Shown here piece after piece: positions 1 to 11,590 of a DNA stretch of 64,000 nucleotides. The notes below the pieces were generated by a model. That model saw nothing but the letters and a program-made list of their open reading frames with translations, did no database searches and was not told where the DNA came from. The first letter of the stretch is position 1; every line of letters begins with the position of its first letter. The translations under genes were made by a program, and so were the position numbers. Source of the DNA: Owenia fusiformis (lineage: Eukaryota > Annelida > Polychaeta > Sabellida > Oweniidae); contig CAIIXF020000011.1 in assembly GCA_903813345.2 (NCBI GenBank), positions 24,294,166 through 24,358,165 on the forward strand, written 5' to 3'.

Positions 1-640
1 GCAAGTTGAAAATTAACTTATTTTTACTGTTTTTTGACGTCAAATATTTCAAAAACGGTAAAAATTTGATGCTGACATATATTGAGAAATATGTAGGGAA
101 TGCTTAAATCTATTAATGATGTAATTTATTGCAGGAAATGATCAAGTATAAGGCAAACTTTAAGAATCTTGTCAATCACAAAACCTGCCATTGACTTTAT
201 ACATGAGAAAGTTTCCTGAAAATGATGAAGTCCTACTTTTTTTCAAATTTTATAGAGTAAACACCAAAAACCGTAATTCCAAGAGCTTTGAAATCTTCAG
301 AAAACATAAGTTGCATATACACCAACTACTAAAAGTTATTTGAAAGTTCTACTTCAACAAAGTGTCTAGCATTTACAGAAAAGTTAACTTTTTGACGTCA
401 AAATCCGCAATTTTTCGGAAACCGGGCGAACTTGGGAAATGGCGATGATAGGTCAAATAGGCATTATGGATATGCATAAAATGAATGTGGATATGACTCA
501 ATCCGAATAGCAGTTTTAATTTGTGCGGCCAATGTTGACGGACGGACGGACGGACCAACGGACGGACCAACGGACGGACGGACGGACGCCTGGTCAATCC
601 CATAGGCTCACTGTGTGAGCCAAAAATGACTAAACTTTCA
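1..640. repeat. Probable dispersed repeat ending in a GGAC-type microsatellite
   Basis: No exon is visible here. The stretch lies within the LTN1 gene, downstream of its third coding exon. The motif TTGACGTCAAA occurs near 35 and 392, and 535-592 is an imperfect ACGG/CCAACGG microsatellite followed by a short self-complementary GGCTCAC..GTGAGCC motif (about 605-620). This looks like the end of an interspersed repeat. The family is not identified. Confidence 0.35.
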
Positions 641-799
641 ATATGACAAGAAATTACCCCTCTTGAATCCATGCTCTTCTCATCTCTGTGAACTTATCAT
701 TGCATAGTAGTAATAGCAAAGCCCCTTAAATGCTTAAAACACCACACTAGTACTAAAATGGTCCAACTGAAAATGATCAGTGTGACCAACTTAACTTAC

Positions 800-2664
800 A
801 AGAGCCATCTTGTTGTAGAGACGAGGCCAGAATGGTAAAGCCCCAAGCACAATATCAGTCTCCTTCTCCTTGCATAATGTACTGAACTCTTGTAGGGCCT
901 GGAATACAATGAAACTGATTGAATACAGTACACATAAATTTGTCTATAGCTACATGTATTTTGCACTGGAGGTCAGTTTTTATCAAAATCCTAAGAAGCT
1001 TCAATCAAGTCAAAACTAAATTACTTCAAGAATGCGCATCTTTTCACAAAAGTCTAACTTGCTTTTGACCCAGAGTTTCCTATCTGTAGCTCAAAATGAG
1101 TACAATTAGTTTAAAATGGGTCACTTTTCATATTGAGCCATCTACCTTTAACTTTGTTGTTGCATCTTTCTTAGCTAATTTTCTAAGAACCATTCGGAAA
1201 TCTGCATCAACATTAGAGTCTGCTTCATCACTGCCTTGCGCTGTTGGCACATAACCAAGATCTCCCGATAGTGCTCCGAAACCAACAAAACCTGTGGCCC
1301 CACCTGGTGTAGTTAACTGCTCAGCTGCCCGGCTGCTACTGGAGGGCTGCAATAATGCAGATTGAAGTATTGTTGGTAAAGAGGGTCATTATGCAATGTA
1401 GTGCAGTGGGAGAAAGGGATAACATTATAATCCAGTAAAACTTTCACTAGAAAAATACAAAGGCCATATGATATGTGGAGAAAACTACTCTACCTTTCGT
1501 AAAAGACCCCTTTGAAAGACAATAAACAAACTTAAATGCTTGTTTTGTTGTTGGCTAGGTAATAATGCCACATATCAATTAAGAATCCACAGTGATCTGT
1601 GGCATTTAGATTATTTGTTTGTTTAGTTCCTTATGGTATCACGTTGTACTTCCAAATCTCTCCAAAATCTTCTTCAAAGTGTTTCTGAAATATCATACCT
1701 TGATACCAGTAATGAGAACTCGTACCAAGATGGCAAGTTCTGAAAATTTTCCAATCGGAGTTGTTCGCCTGTATTTTTTAGATTCAGCTTATTTATACTT
1801 TTCCCTTAGCCTATGGTGTGAAATCAACAAAATCTAATCTATCATAAAGATTTTAAAATTCCCTATCAATATGGCAGAAAAGATACAATAACTCTGCCAA
1901 GGTAAGTCATATACAATCAAGTATCACCATGGTCCAAACAAAAAAGCCCATTATAAATATTGGTAATAGAAGATCCCGCAATTTGATACATCAGATCATA
2001 TCAGGTCCTTAACAGCCATCATAGTAAGATCAACCCCAATGTAGATTCTCCTGACTGTTCTCAATGCAATATCCCTGAGACTATAAAACATTTTGTTTTT
2101 GACTGAACAATTGATGGCAGAAGTGAATGCTTTACTTCTAGGGGCCAAGCACAATCCATGTATAACAATCAGAACTCTCACTGGCCTTACTAGGGATATA
2201 GACAATGATATCAACACCAATATACTACAGAAATTCCAGGCTTTTCTAGCCTCGACAAAGAGATTTTAATATATGCAAGAACTGTACATAGAAGAGATAC
2301 AGTAGTGATTCTGTAAAATATAAAGATGTTCAGCATGATTGAAGATACATTGTAGCTCATCTAATGATCATAATTAGTTTTCTAAGAACTCCTAATACAT
2401 CAAAATTACTAATACGCTCTCTCCAACAAAAAGCAAAGGATAAGTAATAAAAAGTACCAGTAAACCTAAACAGAAACCTAAAGGAAGAAAATAATTCCAA
2501 AAGGATGATGGCACAGGTTGATGAGGAAATATCTGTACAAAAGTAGAATGGATTTCATCAATTTATCAATGCATTTATTATGTACAGACTTATACGTCAC
2601 TTACTTTCACATTTCCCTTGGTTCTGTTAGCCTGAGTTTGTCCCGACTTCTGCTTTCCTCCCAT
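800..2664 (-). CDS. LTN1: Listerin E3 ubiquitin ligase, first three coding exons (5' part)
   Basis: Listerin is the RING E3 ligase of ribosome-associated quality control; it ubiquitinates nascent chains stuck on 60S subunits. Three minus-strand exons join in frame: 2605-2664 (20 codons, start [11 protein letters not shown]), 1146-1346 (67 codons) and 800-898 (33 codons, [15 protein letters not shown]..). All borders are GT..AG and phase 0. The joined peptide contains the conserved listerin N-terminal block, with the motifs [16 protein letters not shown] and [19 protein letters not shown], followed by a segment that fits the start of the HEAT-like repeats ([13 protein letters not shown]). The ATG at 2662-2664 is chosen because the MGGK start and the NVK to PSSSSRAAE junction match the family. 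The rest, including the C-terminal RING, lies left of the window. Confidence 0.9.
1960..2280 (+). repeat. LINE 3' coding remnant inside LTN1 intron 1
   Basis: On the plus strand the reading [17 protein letters not shown], followed by a stop, resembles the Cys-rich C-terminal end of non-LTR retrotransposon polyproteins (CxxC..E(T)xxHFxF). It is short, broken by stops and antisense to LTN1, so it is a dead fragment. The exact boundaries are estimated. Confidence 0.5.
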
Positions 2665-3150
2665 ATTGCTCGACTCGTTTTACTTCCCGACGTTAAAATA
2701 ATCGATAGTTTTACATTTAACGATAGATCTCTTACTTCATAACATGGTTAGCATCATACTCATCTAAATAATGTTGATTATACGTGGAAAGAAAACGTGT
2801 AAAAGGGTTCTTCGAATTTCACAATCAGCATGAAAATTGTTACCGGAAGTAGATTTTTTCTTATAGTGTAAGCAAACACTAAATTATAATTTCTGTGAAT
2901 TGAATAATAATCTTATATAAAGGGATTTTATAGCACATTATGATAAAAACTTATGTATATGTTGAAATCATGCGACATTCATCGTTCTAGCTATACCTAG
3001 AACATTGTTCAATTCCATTATTTTCATATGAAGTTTGTTTACATTCTAGAAATTGCTTAAATTGTGTAAATGGTATGAAGTGTTTTCAGCTACAAGTGGT
3101 CATTTTATGTATAACCTGATCGCCAGTGGCTCTAAATGTCATCCCATATA
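2665..3150. other. LTN1 upstream region, no gene seen
   Basis: This AT-rich DNA lies upstream of the LTN1 start codon and should contain its 5' UTR and promoter. I see no convincing TATA box or divergent gene. Confidence 0.4.
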
Positions 3151-4001
3151 ACACCCTATGCAGACAGAGCCTGTGGGAAATATTGGGTGCGGAGCAAATG
3201 AGCGGAGGGTGCGGAGCTAACGGTTATTTTTGAATTCAAATTTGGGATATTTCTGAAACTAAGCCGTTTTGGGACTTCAAATATACCAAGATATGTGTAT
3301 TTGACACCAAATATCAATACAAGTGTGAAAATAGTAGCGCAATTCATTCTATAGCGACGCAGTGTGCCTTAAACCTTTCCCAGACCTATACATTTTGAAA
3401 TTATCCTTTTAATACTGAGTCCCCAGCATTCATAAAAAATGGTGTTCAAGGTGCACTATCTATACAAATTATTTTTGCATTTTGGAAGCCAGGCAGTATC
3501 TGTGTGATTTTATAAAAATTCGGAAATTTTTTCAGATATGAGCCCCCTCTAAATATTGGGTGCGGAGCAGCTCGATAAACGTAGCTCCGCACCCAATATT
3601 TAGAGGGGCTCATATCTGAAGAACATTTTCGAATTTTTATAAAATCACACAGATACTGCCTGGCTTCCAAGATGCAAAAATAATTTGCATGGGTAGTGTA
3701 TCTTGAACACCATTTTTTATGAATGCTGGGGACGCAGTATTAAAAGGATGGTCTCAAAATATATAGGTCTGGGAAATGTTTAAGGCATACTGCGTCGCTA
3801 TAAAATGAATTGCACTACTATTTTCACAATTTTATTGATATTTGGTGTCAAATACACATATCTTGGTATATTTGAAGTCCCAAAACGGCTTGGTTTCAGA
3901 AATATCCCAATTTTAAATTCAAAAATGACCGTTAGCTCCGCACCCTCCGCTCATTTGCGCCGCACCCAATATTTCCCACAGGCTCTGTCTGCATAGGGTG
4001 T
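3151..4001. mobile_element. 851-bp near-perfect palindromic (fold-back) element
   Basis: The element begins ACACCCTATGCAGACAG and ends with the reverse complement CTGTCTGCATAGGGTGT. The whole stretch is two arms of about 420 bp that are inverted copies around a centre near 3577, with scattered mismatches. Each arm can be read as an ATG-initiated frame of 63 codons (3156-3347 minus and 3805-3996 plus) that are mirror copies of each other. They are probably not genes. The flanks suggest a 2-3 bp AT-rich target duplication (ata), which is not decisive. Confidence 0.8.
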
Positions 4002-4189
4002 ATAATCACGTTTTGCTTTCTAATACCCTGCCATGTCATCTGCCCCGATTTGTCACATGGTAGTGAGACTGGTAACTATACTAACCAAACTCATCTGGCC
4101 CAGTTATCACATTGTATTCCTCACTTATGGACTCTATCGTTCTTGAAATCATATTCATATCTTTATTAATTTTGCTGAATCATTCAATT

Positions 4190-4735
4190 AACTTCTCTAA
4201 TTGTTATTGTATTGTATTGTTATTGTATTGTATTGTATTCACTTCTTCTGATAGAGCCCATTATTGTATTGTCTATTGCATTTTATTGTATTGCATTGTA
4301 TATTGAATTGTACTGTATTGTAAATTGTATTGTACTGTATTGTAGTGTATTGTAGTGTTCATATTTCATTGACATATAATTATGTTGTATTGCATTGTAT
4401 TGTATTTTGTATCTCCTTTTCATAAAGGGCAATACAGATATACATACATACATTGTATTGTATTGTATTGTATTCACTACTTTTGTGTTGTATTGTATTG
4501 TATTGTATTGTATTGTATTGCCTATTGCGTTTTATTGTAGTACAATGTAAATTGTATTGTACTGTATTGTAATATTGTAAATTGTATTGTATTGGACTGT
4601 ATTGTATTGTTCATATTTCATTTACATATAATTATGATGTATTGTATTGTATTGTATTTTGTATCTCCTTTTCATAAAAGGCAATAAAGATATACATACA
4701 TGGTATTGTATTGTATTGTATTGCATTGCATTCTT
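4190..4735. repeat. (TATTG)n pentanucleotide array, probably expanded LINE tails
   Basis: Long runs of ATTGT/TATTG units are interrupted by two near-identical spacers reading TTTTGTATCTCCTTTTCATAAA (around 4400 and 4650). On the minus strand these read as a short tail ending in ..GGAGATACAAAATACAATAC, the usual look of LINE 3' ends with (AATAC)n tails. The array sits at the 3' side of the minus-strand LINE fragment that follows. Confidence 0.65.
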
Positions 4736-4866
4736 CTTCTTCTTCTATTAAAGTACAGACTCCTCTTTAGGATATTTCGTACTATGTGTGCTTGCGTGCG
4801 GTGTATATACAATTGTAGTGTGAGTGTGCATTAAAATGTCTAAAATCGTTTTAAAATCGTCATCAC

Positions 4867-5401
4867 TTAGTACGAAAGCATCACACTCCCTGCCTCCTTC
4901 TTAAAAATGTCCAGGGAATCGATCATGGCTACATTTGCTGGAAGAAGGTTCCATAGTCGTATGGTTGCAGGGAAAAATGAGTAAAGATGTAAATCTACTC
5001 TTGAGGATGGGACAAGGTAGCGTAGGTTGTGACCCCTGGTCACAGATCCTACTGGCTCAAGGTATGCCGCTGGTGGAATGGCTACCTTATGGTGGACTAT
5101 CTTGTAAAGCATGACTACTCTTGTCAAATTACGTCTGTCTTGTAGTGGTGGGCAGCTGCAGATTCCTCAGCATGGTGGTAGGGCTGCTGGTTTGTCTGTA
5201 ATCTTGTGTTATAAATCTGGCTGCTCGTCGCTGTACTCCCTCCACTTGCCCGATTGCCTTCTTCGTGTAAGGGGACCATACGGAAGAGGCATATTCCAGC
5301 TGTGGTCTAACAACGGTGTTATATGCTTGTTTCCTCACATTGCTGGGGCAGGAGCTGATGTTACGACGGAGTTCAAATGATATTAAACGATATTTCAACA
5401 T
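4867..5401 (-). mobile_element. Non-LTR retrotransposon, 3' end of reverse transcriptase ORF (broken)
   Basis: Two abutting minus-strand reading frames (5129-5401, then 4867-5127) together give the typical C-terminal part of a CR1/Jockey-like LINE polyprotein. The first contains VRPQLEYASSVWSPY and VQRRAARFI, the second MLYKIVHHKVAIP and ATIRLWNLLPANV. The frame changes at about 5128, and the RT catalytic core and endonuclease are absent, so this is a 5'-truncated, frameshifted copy. Confidence 0.85.
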
Positions 5402-6244
5402 CCGTATCGCAGAACATTTTATAATATCGTGAATATCTTCATAGTCTCAACAACTTGCCATTGTAAAATGGCGTGCTATACTACATTATGACTGGTTTCG
5501 GATCCATAAATCCAGGCCCATTGCACAAGCCACATATACATGTAAGTCACAATCGTTAAGCTAATATTTATTAACCTTGAAATACCGTGTTATAAAATCT
5601 TGGAAGTAGAAAATAACTTTCTGCTTCTCTTCACACTACTATATTTATCAACCGATAAACCATTAATAAGAAACAGACAAATAAAAACAAATATATAATC
5701 ATTACTAATAAGCCAAATGGGTTGCTCATGAAAGCCAAATGCAAGGTACAGTAGAGTGTCTCTTCCTGTTTAGCCAGGTAACCTAGGTTTTGATGTAGAA
5801 GATGCATTTATTTATTAGTTTGTGCGGTAACTCAGTCTATTAGGGTGAAGATGTTGTTTATCTCATTAAAACACTTAAATGCATTCCGTATTCATTAAGA
5901 ACAGCAGTTTCAACTATGAATCATGAACTCCAGAAGTTTCTGCACGTTTCTTTACAAAAAAGATTGAAAGATTATAAACATTTTAAATTATCACATTAAG
6001 CTGTCACTGAACAACAGGGTAATAACATGTTAAATTACACGACTGATTATCGACCCCATCAGTTGGTAAATTAAACAAAAGATTATCAGGGAATCTAAAC
6101 AGTTTTAAGTAATGTTAACATCATATTTCTCAAATCAATTGTTTGGGCAATTGTTATATATTCCTGAGATTTAAATATAAGATTGCATTTGTTTCAAATC
6201 TGCTTTACAGTCAACTGACGATAGTAATATTTTTATGAAGAAAC
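5402..6244 (+). promoter_or_regulatory. Upstream region of collagen C4-like gene 1, conserved with gene 3
   Basis: No gene is seen. From about 5880 to the ATG the sequence resembles 33170-33646 upstream of gene 3, including the shared stretch ACAGCAGTTTCAACTATGAA. The promoter was therefore copied together with the gene. I cannot place the transcription start. Confidence 0.45.
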
Positions 6245-8914
6245 ATGTTTGTGATTTTTTCCCAACAGGCGCTAGCCATGGGCCTGCTTTGTTTGATGTT
6301 TTCTGTCGTTAGTTCTAAACAAAAGAAGCAAAAGAGGCCGACGTGCACCGAGCGTGTTAATAAAGCGAAGGTAAGACTAAAATATGAAAGTTGAAATATC
6401 AATTTAAAATAAAAATGGGGTATACAGATTATTTCATATATGTTGATGTATGTATTTACGAATCCCAAACCTGACAAAAAGCACTTGATAAAGTTGTGCC
6501 AACGACAAGAAAACCTTACTGATGAAGCAATAAAAGTTATTTGAGAGATATCAAAATGACAAGGAAGGTCTGTTTTGAATTCAAGGTTATGATCAGCAAG
6601 TTAGAAGAGGAATGCAATGTTGACATGAAATGCGATTGGAAACTTCCTCCAGGTAAGAACACACATACTATCGATTATACCATTGGAATTCGGACCAATG
6701 GGGCAACCCCATAATATCAATGGTCGAGAATTGAGAAGATCGATTCTTATAGTAACATCACTGGTCCCGACCTGGTTATAAAGACGTTATGTTTTGACAA
6801 ATTAGATGAACATCCGTCGGATGAAATTTTCATTTTCATCATTTTACCAAGAAGGATGTCGATTTGTTTCCAAATATTTTACCCGCATGTCAGTTATAAC
6901 ATTCGGTTACTGAAAATCTTGTCAGTCACGAGCAAATATATCCAGCAGCTCCAATGATCGAGTGAGAATTCCTCACTTTAGCAGCCAGAATGTTATCTGG
7001 TCAATTTCACCAACATCTTAGTTGCTTAATTCTCCCTCGCGATCCGCTCTTTTAGACGTAACGTCTATAACCAGGTGTGAACAAGCTTCATGTTTCCAGC
7101 AATAGAGCTCGTACGGTTTGTGTGTTCGAAGAAAATTGTGACGTATGTCAAATTGTGATTTATTCTTTTGAATTGTAATCGGTGAACGCACGTATGCTGA
7201 AGATGGATCATTGTAGTTAGAGATTTACCCTATTTACCCCATCTATTAAACCGAGGCATGCGAGCGCCCAATGAGAACAGCAAAACACCAAGAAGGTTGC
7301 CCTTACATAATATAAAAGAAATTTATATTTTTGATAATGGACTCATCTAATTTAACTTTTTAATGGAAAAGTGTCGAGGAAAACCACGGGATCAATACCA
7401 GACGTTTGTCTTGGTTATCATATTGTCTAGGTTTGGGTTACAAGGACACTCAGGGTCAACTTTGACATGTGTACACTTTTAGAAAAAGCCTTTCACAATA
7501 TCCTAGATGCGAGTAGAAATAATCTTGATTTGCGTCATTAAAAATTCACAATTCAGTCAAACTGATGTCATATTTGGAATCTACATGTAAAATTAAATCA
7601 AGAAATGTGATTTCGAAAACAATTTATCAACTTTGAAAATTTAATTTTCTTTGAAAAGTGACTTCTAGGTCGGGGAGATTCTCCATAGACCCAATGTTGT
7701 AAAACCACAAAAAGTGAAATAATGTTTCTTGTGTTGGGCAGATAATATTTTCTTTTACTGGACATATTTTCATTTGTATATAACTATCACATACATAAGG
7801 GTAATATGAAAAGTGAACCACTAAAACTGATGCATATTCAAGTTGAAGGGAATTTTGTAATACCCTGCCATGTTATTTCCCCCGAATCAGCCAACTGGTG
7901 GCGAAACTGGTAACTACCTACTCGCATCTGAGTAATTCCGAGCTCCTTTCTGGATTGGGCATAGTCACAAGGTTTCTCAAAACTAGCTATGTTTGATGGT
8001 TTGCAGAAAATGTTAGTTCTGTCTGGGGGATATACGTGAGATGGGGGAGAACTGTATGCCCTGAGAGTGCTGAAGTGTTTTACGAAGGTATCAGGCTTTT
8101 ATTTACGTATATAAAGATGATTCTATCATTTTACAGTCGACCTACTGTTTCAAACAAAATCCAGATAAAGCATCAGGAATCGATTTAACTTGGAACAATT
8201 TGGATCAAATTCTATACTAAGGGCTGATATGAAAAAGTATCAAACAAGAATCCACAATAAAACATTATTTTGCTGAACTAATAATAAGCCGTTGCTCAAC
8301 AACATATAGGTTTAAGCCTTATTGTAAGATCAGTCACTGGGCTTCATAGATATTTAATTCAACCATGCATTTTTATACTTCTGATACAAGGATGAATGTA
8401 TTTAGGTATAGCAGGTGGCTCCCACTATAACCAAGGTGGAAATGGTGCAAACTATGTCTGTTTGCCGAGAAATCCCGAATGGGGGAAGATTAGTAATGGC
8501 CTGGGTGGTATTGGTGCGTATATCCATGGAGCTGAGTATCAGTTCGGTGCAGGCTATAGCAACCCATTCCTCGGGACAAATGCCCCGAACTCGGAAAATG
8601 CAGAATCGCTCCACGACAATGACGTACCATGTATTGTGTGTCAAGTCCCCCGAAGCGTCGCAATGGTACCAGCCAGACACTCCTGTCCGGATGGTTGGAC
8701 TTTAGAGTACAAAGGTTATCTGGTGGCTCAGCATCATACTCACCCTCAAAACTCTCTCTATGAATGTATGGATAAAGCGCCTGAGGCAATACAGGGTGGT
8801 CATGAAAACAAGGACGGTGCATTATTCTACTCTGTTCAAGCGATTTGCGGATCATTGCCCTGCCCCGAGTACAAACAAGGCGCTGAGCTGACGTGTGTTG
8901 TTTGCTCCAAGTGA
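6245..8914 (+). CDS. Short-chain collagen C4-like secreted protein, gene 1
   Basis: Four exons: 6245-6370, 6586-6652, 8007-8087 and 8406-8914, joined in phases 0/1/1 (GT..AG throughout), about 260 residues. Exon 1 encodes a hydrophobic signal peptide ([16 protein letters not shown]) and a Lys/Arg-rich stretch. Exon 3 carries [10 protein letters not shown]. Exon 4 carries the Cys-rich domain with [53 protein letters not shown] and the end CVVCSK. This is the globular domain of the proteins annotated short-chain collagen C4-like in molluscs, cnidarians and sponges. No Gly-X-Y collagen repeat is present, so the name is only by homology; a secreted matrix or lectin-like role is inference. Exon 2 is shorter and quite different from that of genes 2 and 3. 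There is no nearby homologue of the poly(A) region of genes 2 and 3: sequence of a different kind begins right after the TGA. Confidence 0.85.
6774..7078. mobile_element. Possible small MITE in intron 2 of collagen C4-like gene 1
   Basis: CCTGGTTATAAAGACGTTAT near 6774 is answered by the inverted ACGTCTATAACCAGG near 7060-7075, giving imperfect terminal inverted repeats about 300 bp apart. There is no coding capacity. The target duplication is not clear. Confidence 0.4.
7600..7930. repeat. Dispersed repeat, inverted copy at 53540-53890
   Basis: This intronic stretch (for example AATACCCTGCCATGTTAT, and the run ending TAGACCCAATGTTGTAAAAC) recurs in reverse complement at 53540-53890. A shorter relative is at 4014-4085. 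It behaves as an interspersed noncoding repeat. Confidence 0.55.
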
Positions 8915-9339
8915 ATAGAGACCTTAAGATATACGGACGACCTGTACGTGTACCTGTAATTACACGTACACGTACAGGTTTTTTTAAATGTTCATTTTGT
9001 GCGCCTAAAACAAGTCCTTAGTCACTCGTCGACGTGTACGTGTACGAAACAAGGAATTAGTGGGTATCTGGTGACGAACGTATGATATTTTAATCGGCCT
9101 ACACACATATCCATAGTGATTCTGTATGGAGGAAGTGTAATTTGCTTAAGGCATACAGATATACCAATGGGTGTTAGGTGTTTGGGTGAGGTAAAGATTT
9201 TTTATTTATTTCCAATTGTTGCTATGTAGATATTTATCTCTTGATAATTGTCTCTTGATAATTTGAGGAGATTTGTTTGTGTGTTAATCTGCTTGATTGC
9301 TTGTTTGTTTTATGTAGTGGTTCTTACTATAAAGCACGG

Positions 9340-9735
9340 TGGTCTGTCTGCCTGCCTGCCAACATGTCGTTCAGCCTGTTAACCTGTCGTTCTGACTGCC
9401 AGCCTATCGGTCTGCCAGCCTGTCCGTCTGTCACCCTGTCGGTCTGCCAGCCTGCCGGCATATCGGTCTGTCGGTCTGTCGGTCTGTCGTTCTGTCTGCC
9501 AGGCTGTTGTTCTGTCTGCCAGCCTGTCGGTCTGCCAGCCTGCCAACATTCCGGTCTGTCAGCCTGCCAGCATGTCGTTCTGTCTGCCAGTATGTCAGCC
9601 TGCCGGTCTGCCAACATGTCGACCTGTACAATTGCCGGTCTGGCAGTCTGCCGACATTCCGGTCTGTCAGACTCCCAGCCTGTCGTTCTGTCTGCCAGCC
9701 TGTCGGTCTGCCAACCTGCCGGTCTGTCATGATCA
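9340..9735. repeat. Minisatellite of TGTCGGTCTGCCAGCC-type units
   Basis: About 400 bp of imperfect 4-bp-based units (CTGT, CGGT, CTGC, CAGC) give long open frames on both strands with Ser/Cys/Arg or Asp/Arg/Gln repeats. These frames are composition artefacts and not genes. Confidence 0.85.
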
Positions 9736-9984
9736 GACTGTCTGTCTGTCCGTATCTGTCTACAGCAGTTCGGCCTACTTTTTTTCGATCATGAAGTATT
9801 ATCTTTCTAAATCCTAAGTTTTGGGCTCAAACAAAAATGAAAAAATTGGGATTCTTTTGTTATATTTGAATTTTTGTTTTGTTTTATTTGAATTTTTTTA
9901 AAAAGAATTCAAACAATAATTTGAAAATTAAAAGAAAAAAATGCGACAAAAAATTGGAACAAAAAAAAGAATTTTGATTAAAAA

Positions 9985-10975
9985 GTGATATTCGATGGTT
10001 TGGGACATTTTTTGCTAAAATATGATATCTTAATCCACATATCAAATATATATCTTCACGTGATATTCGATCTATATCCTTGCAACCATGGTATAATATA
10101 GGAATATCTTATGGTTTTGTAAAAATATCATTTACACCCATGAGTGGATATATGATATCTTCATGAGCGCAGTTGATGAGTGACGGTATTGATATCAATG
10201 AATGGATATAAATGATATTTTTTAAAACCATTCGATTGTCCGTTTATCCCAGGGAAATCATTACCCATTAATGTCCATGAGTGGATATATGATATCTTCA
10301 CAAGTAAGCGCAGTGAATGAGAAAAGATATTGATATCCATGAGTGGATATAAATTATATCTTTTCAAAACCATAGGATTGTCCGTACATACATATATATA
10401 CCCCGATGTATGTAGTGTAGAAACAGTCAATTTTTTAAATGTTATATCTTGCAAAAGCGAAACTGTCAAAATGGATGCAGCAGACCAAAATGTTGATGTT
10501 TTTTTCGAAAATAATGAGAATGAGAACACTTTAAAAAACAAATCTGCACTATTGGTGTCCTAAAAACCGCACTCGTGAAATCTTACTTGTCATGAGATAA
10601 ATCAGTTATGCGATGCTCGGTTTTTAATATGGGGTATATTCCTCGGGAAATATGATATCTTACCTCAGACCGTCCGGGCCCTCGGTAAGATATCTATATT
10701 CCCCTTAGCAAGATAGGATATATCCCAAATACAGAACGGCCATAACCCTCATTTATCCCATGGTTGCAAGGATATAGATCGAATATCACCTGAAGATATA
10801 TTTGATATGTGGATCAAGATATCATATTTTAGCAAAAAACAACCATCGAATATCACTTTTGAAACCATCGAATCTCACTTTTTCATATTAGAAATCTTGA
10901 AACCATCGAGTATCACTTTTTATATTAAAAGTGATATTCCATGGTTTCAAAAGTGATATTTGATGGTTTCGATTT
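9985..10975. repeat. AT-rich fold-back structure with internal direct repeats
   Basis: The left arm (about 9985-10092, ending CTTGCAACCATGG) is inverted at about 10758-10870 (starting CCATGGTTGCAAG). Between the arms, a stretch beginning CATGAGTGGATATATGATAT occurs at about 10139 and 10274 as direct repeats. The motif AGTGATATTCGATGGTTT recurs on both strands near the ends. No credible ORF is present. Confidence 0.6.
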
Positions 10976-11590
10976 TTTTAAATTTTCGTCAGCGTATATT
11001 TTACATCAAACAACTGATCAACAGAACAAAACAGTCTGGCATGTAAAGGAGAAAGCGAAATAGTCTATTCTGCCGGAACAGTAGGGCTTTCACATAAGTG
11101 ATACAATAATGGCAATACGAATTGCCATTATTTCATACTGGAAATTATCTGCAACTTTACCATAGGATTCGTTATTTATTGAACCATAGCACATACACAG
11201 CTATTCGACAGATATGTTACTTTTAAATTAATAACATAAATAAACAGCACATTGCTTTTTTTAGTCATTTATCAATGGTTCAAAACTCACGTTCCAACCA
11301 ACCTGTAAAGTGCCAAATTCACGTCTTGCCGCTCGTGTAAAATGAATGAGACCGTGAAATAAATAGTACATAGTTATGTAATACTGATCTCACTCACAAT
11401 CTTTCGCGTACAGGTTCACAACAAGACGACAAAAACGCCCGGCGCTATTGAATTTACACGTCAACGGGATTATAAAACAAGTCAGACGTGTCGAATGGAG
11501 CATAAAGTTACATGATTTGTTGCGCGCGCATCATGTTTCACGTACAGGTACAGGTACAGGTTACTATTTGGTGCAATCTTAAGGTCTCTA

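Larger units (their letters stand above)
8916..11590. mobile_element. 2.7-kb repeat-rich element bounded by TAGAGACCTTAAGAT inverted termini
   Basis: A perfect 15-bp inverted repeat occurs at 8916-8930 and 11576-11590. Just inside each end are CCTGTAC/GTACAGG-rich palindromic stretches (8940-8985 and 11540-11570). The interior holds the minisatellite at 9340-9735 and the fold-back structure at 9985-10975, and no plausible gene. The left end starts 2 bp after the stop codon of collagen-like gene 1. A clear target-site duplication is not visible, so the element could also be a rearranged composite. Confidence 0.45.

Noticed and set aside
3156-3996. Two matching 63-codon frames beginning MNC(A/T)TIFT
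   Set aside because: They are mirror images of each other in the two arms of a palindrome; similarity is explained by the arms.
8402-8855. Antisense and alternate-frame ORFs over the last exon of the collagen-like genes
   Set aside because: They are shadows of the conserved coding frame and recur only because the three genes are homologous.
9277-9817. Overlapping open frames of 80-150 codons on both strands
   Set aside because: They are translations of a 4-bp-based minisatellite and lack any start context, domain or splice logic.
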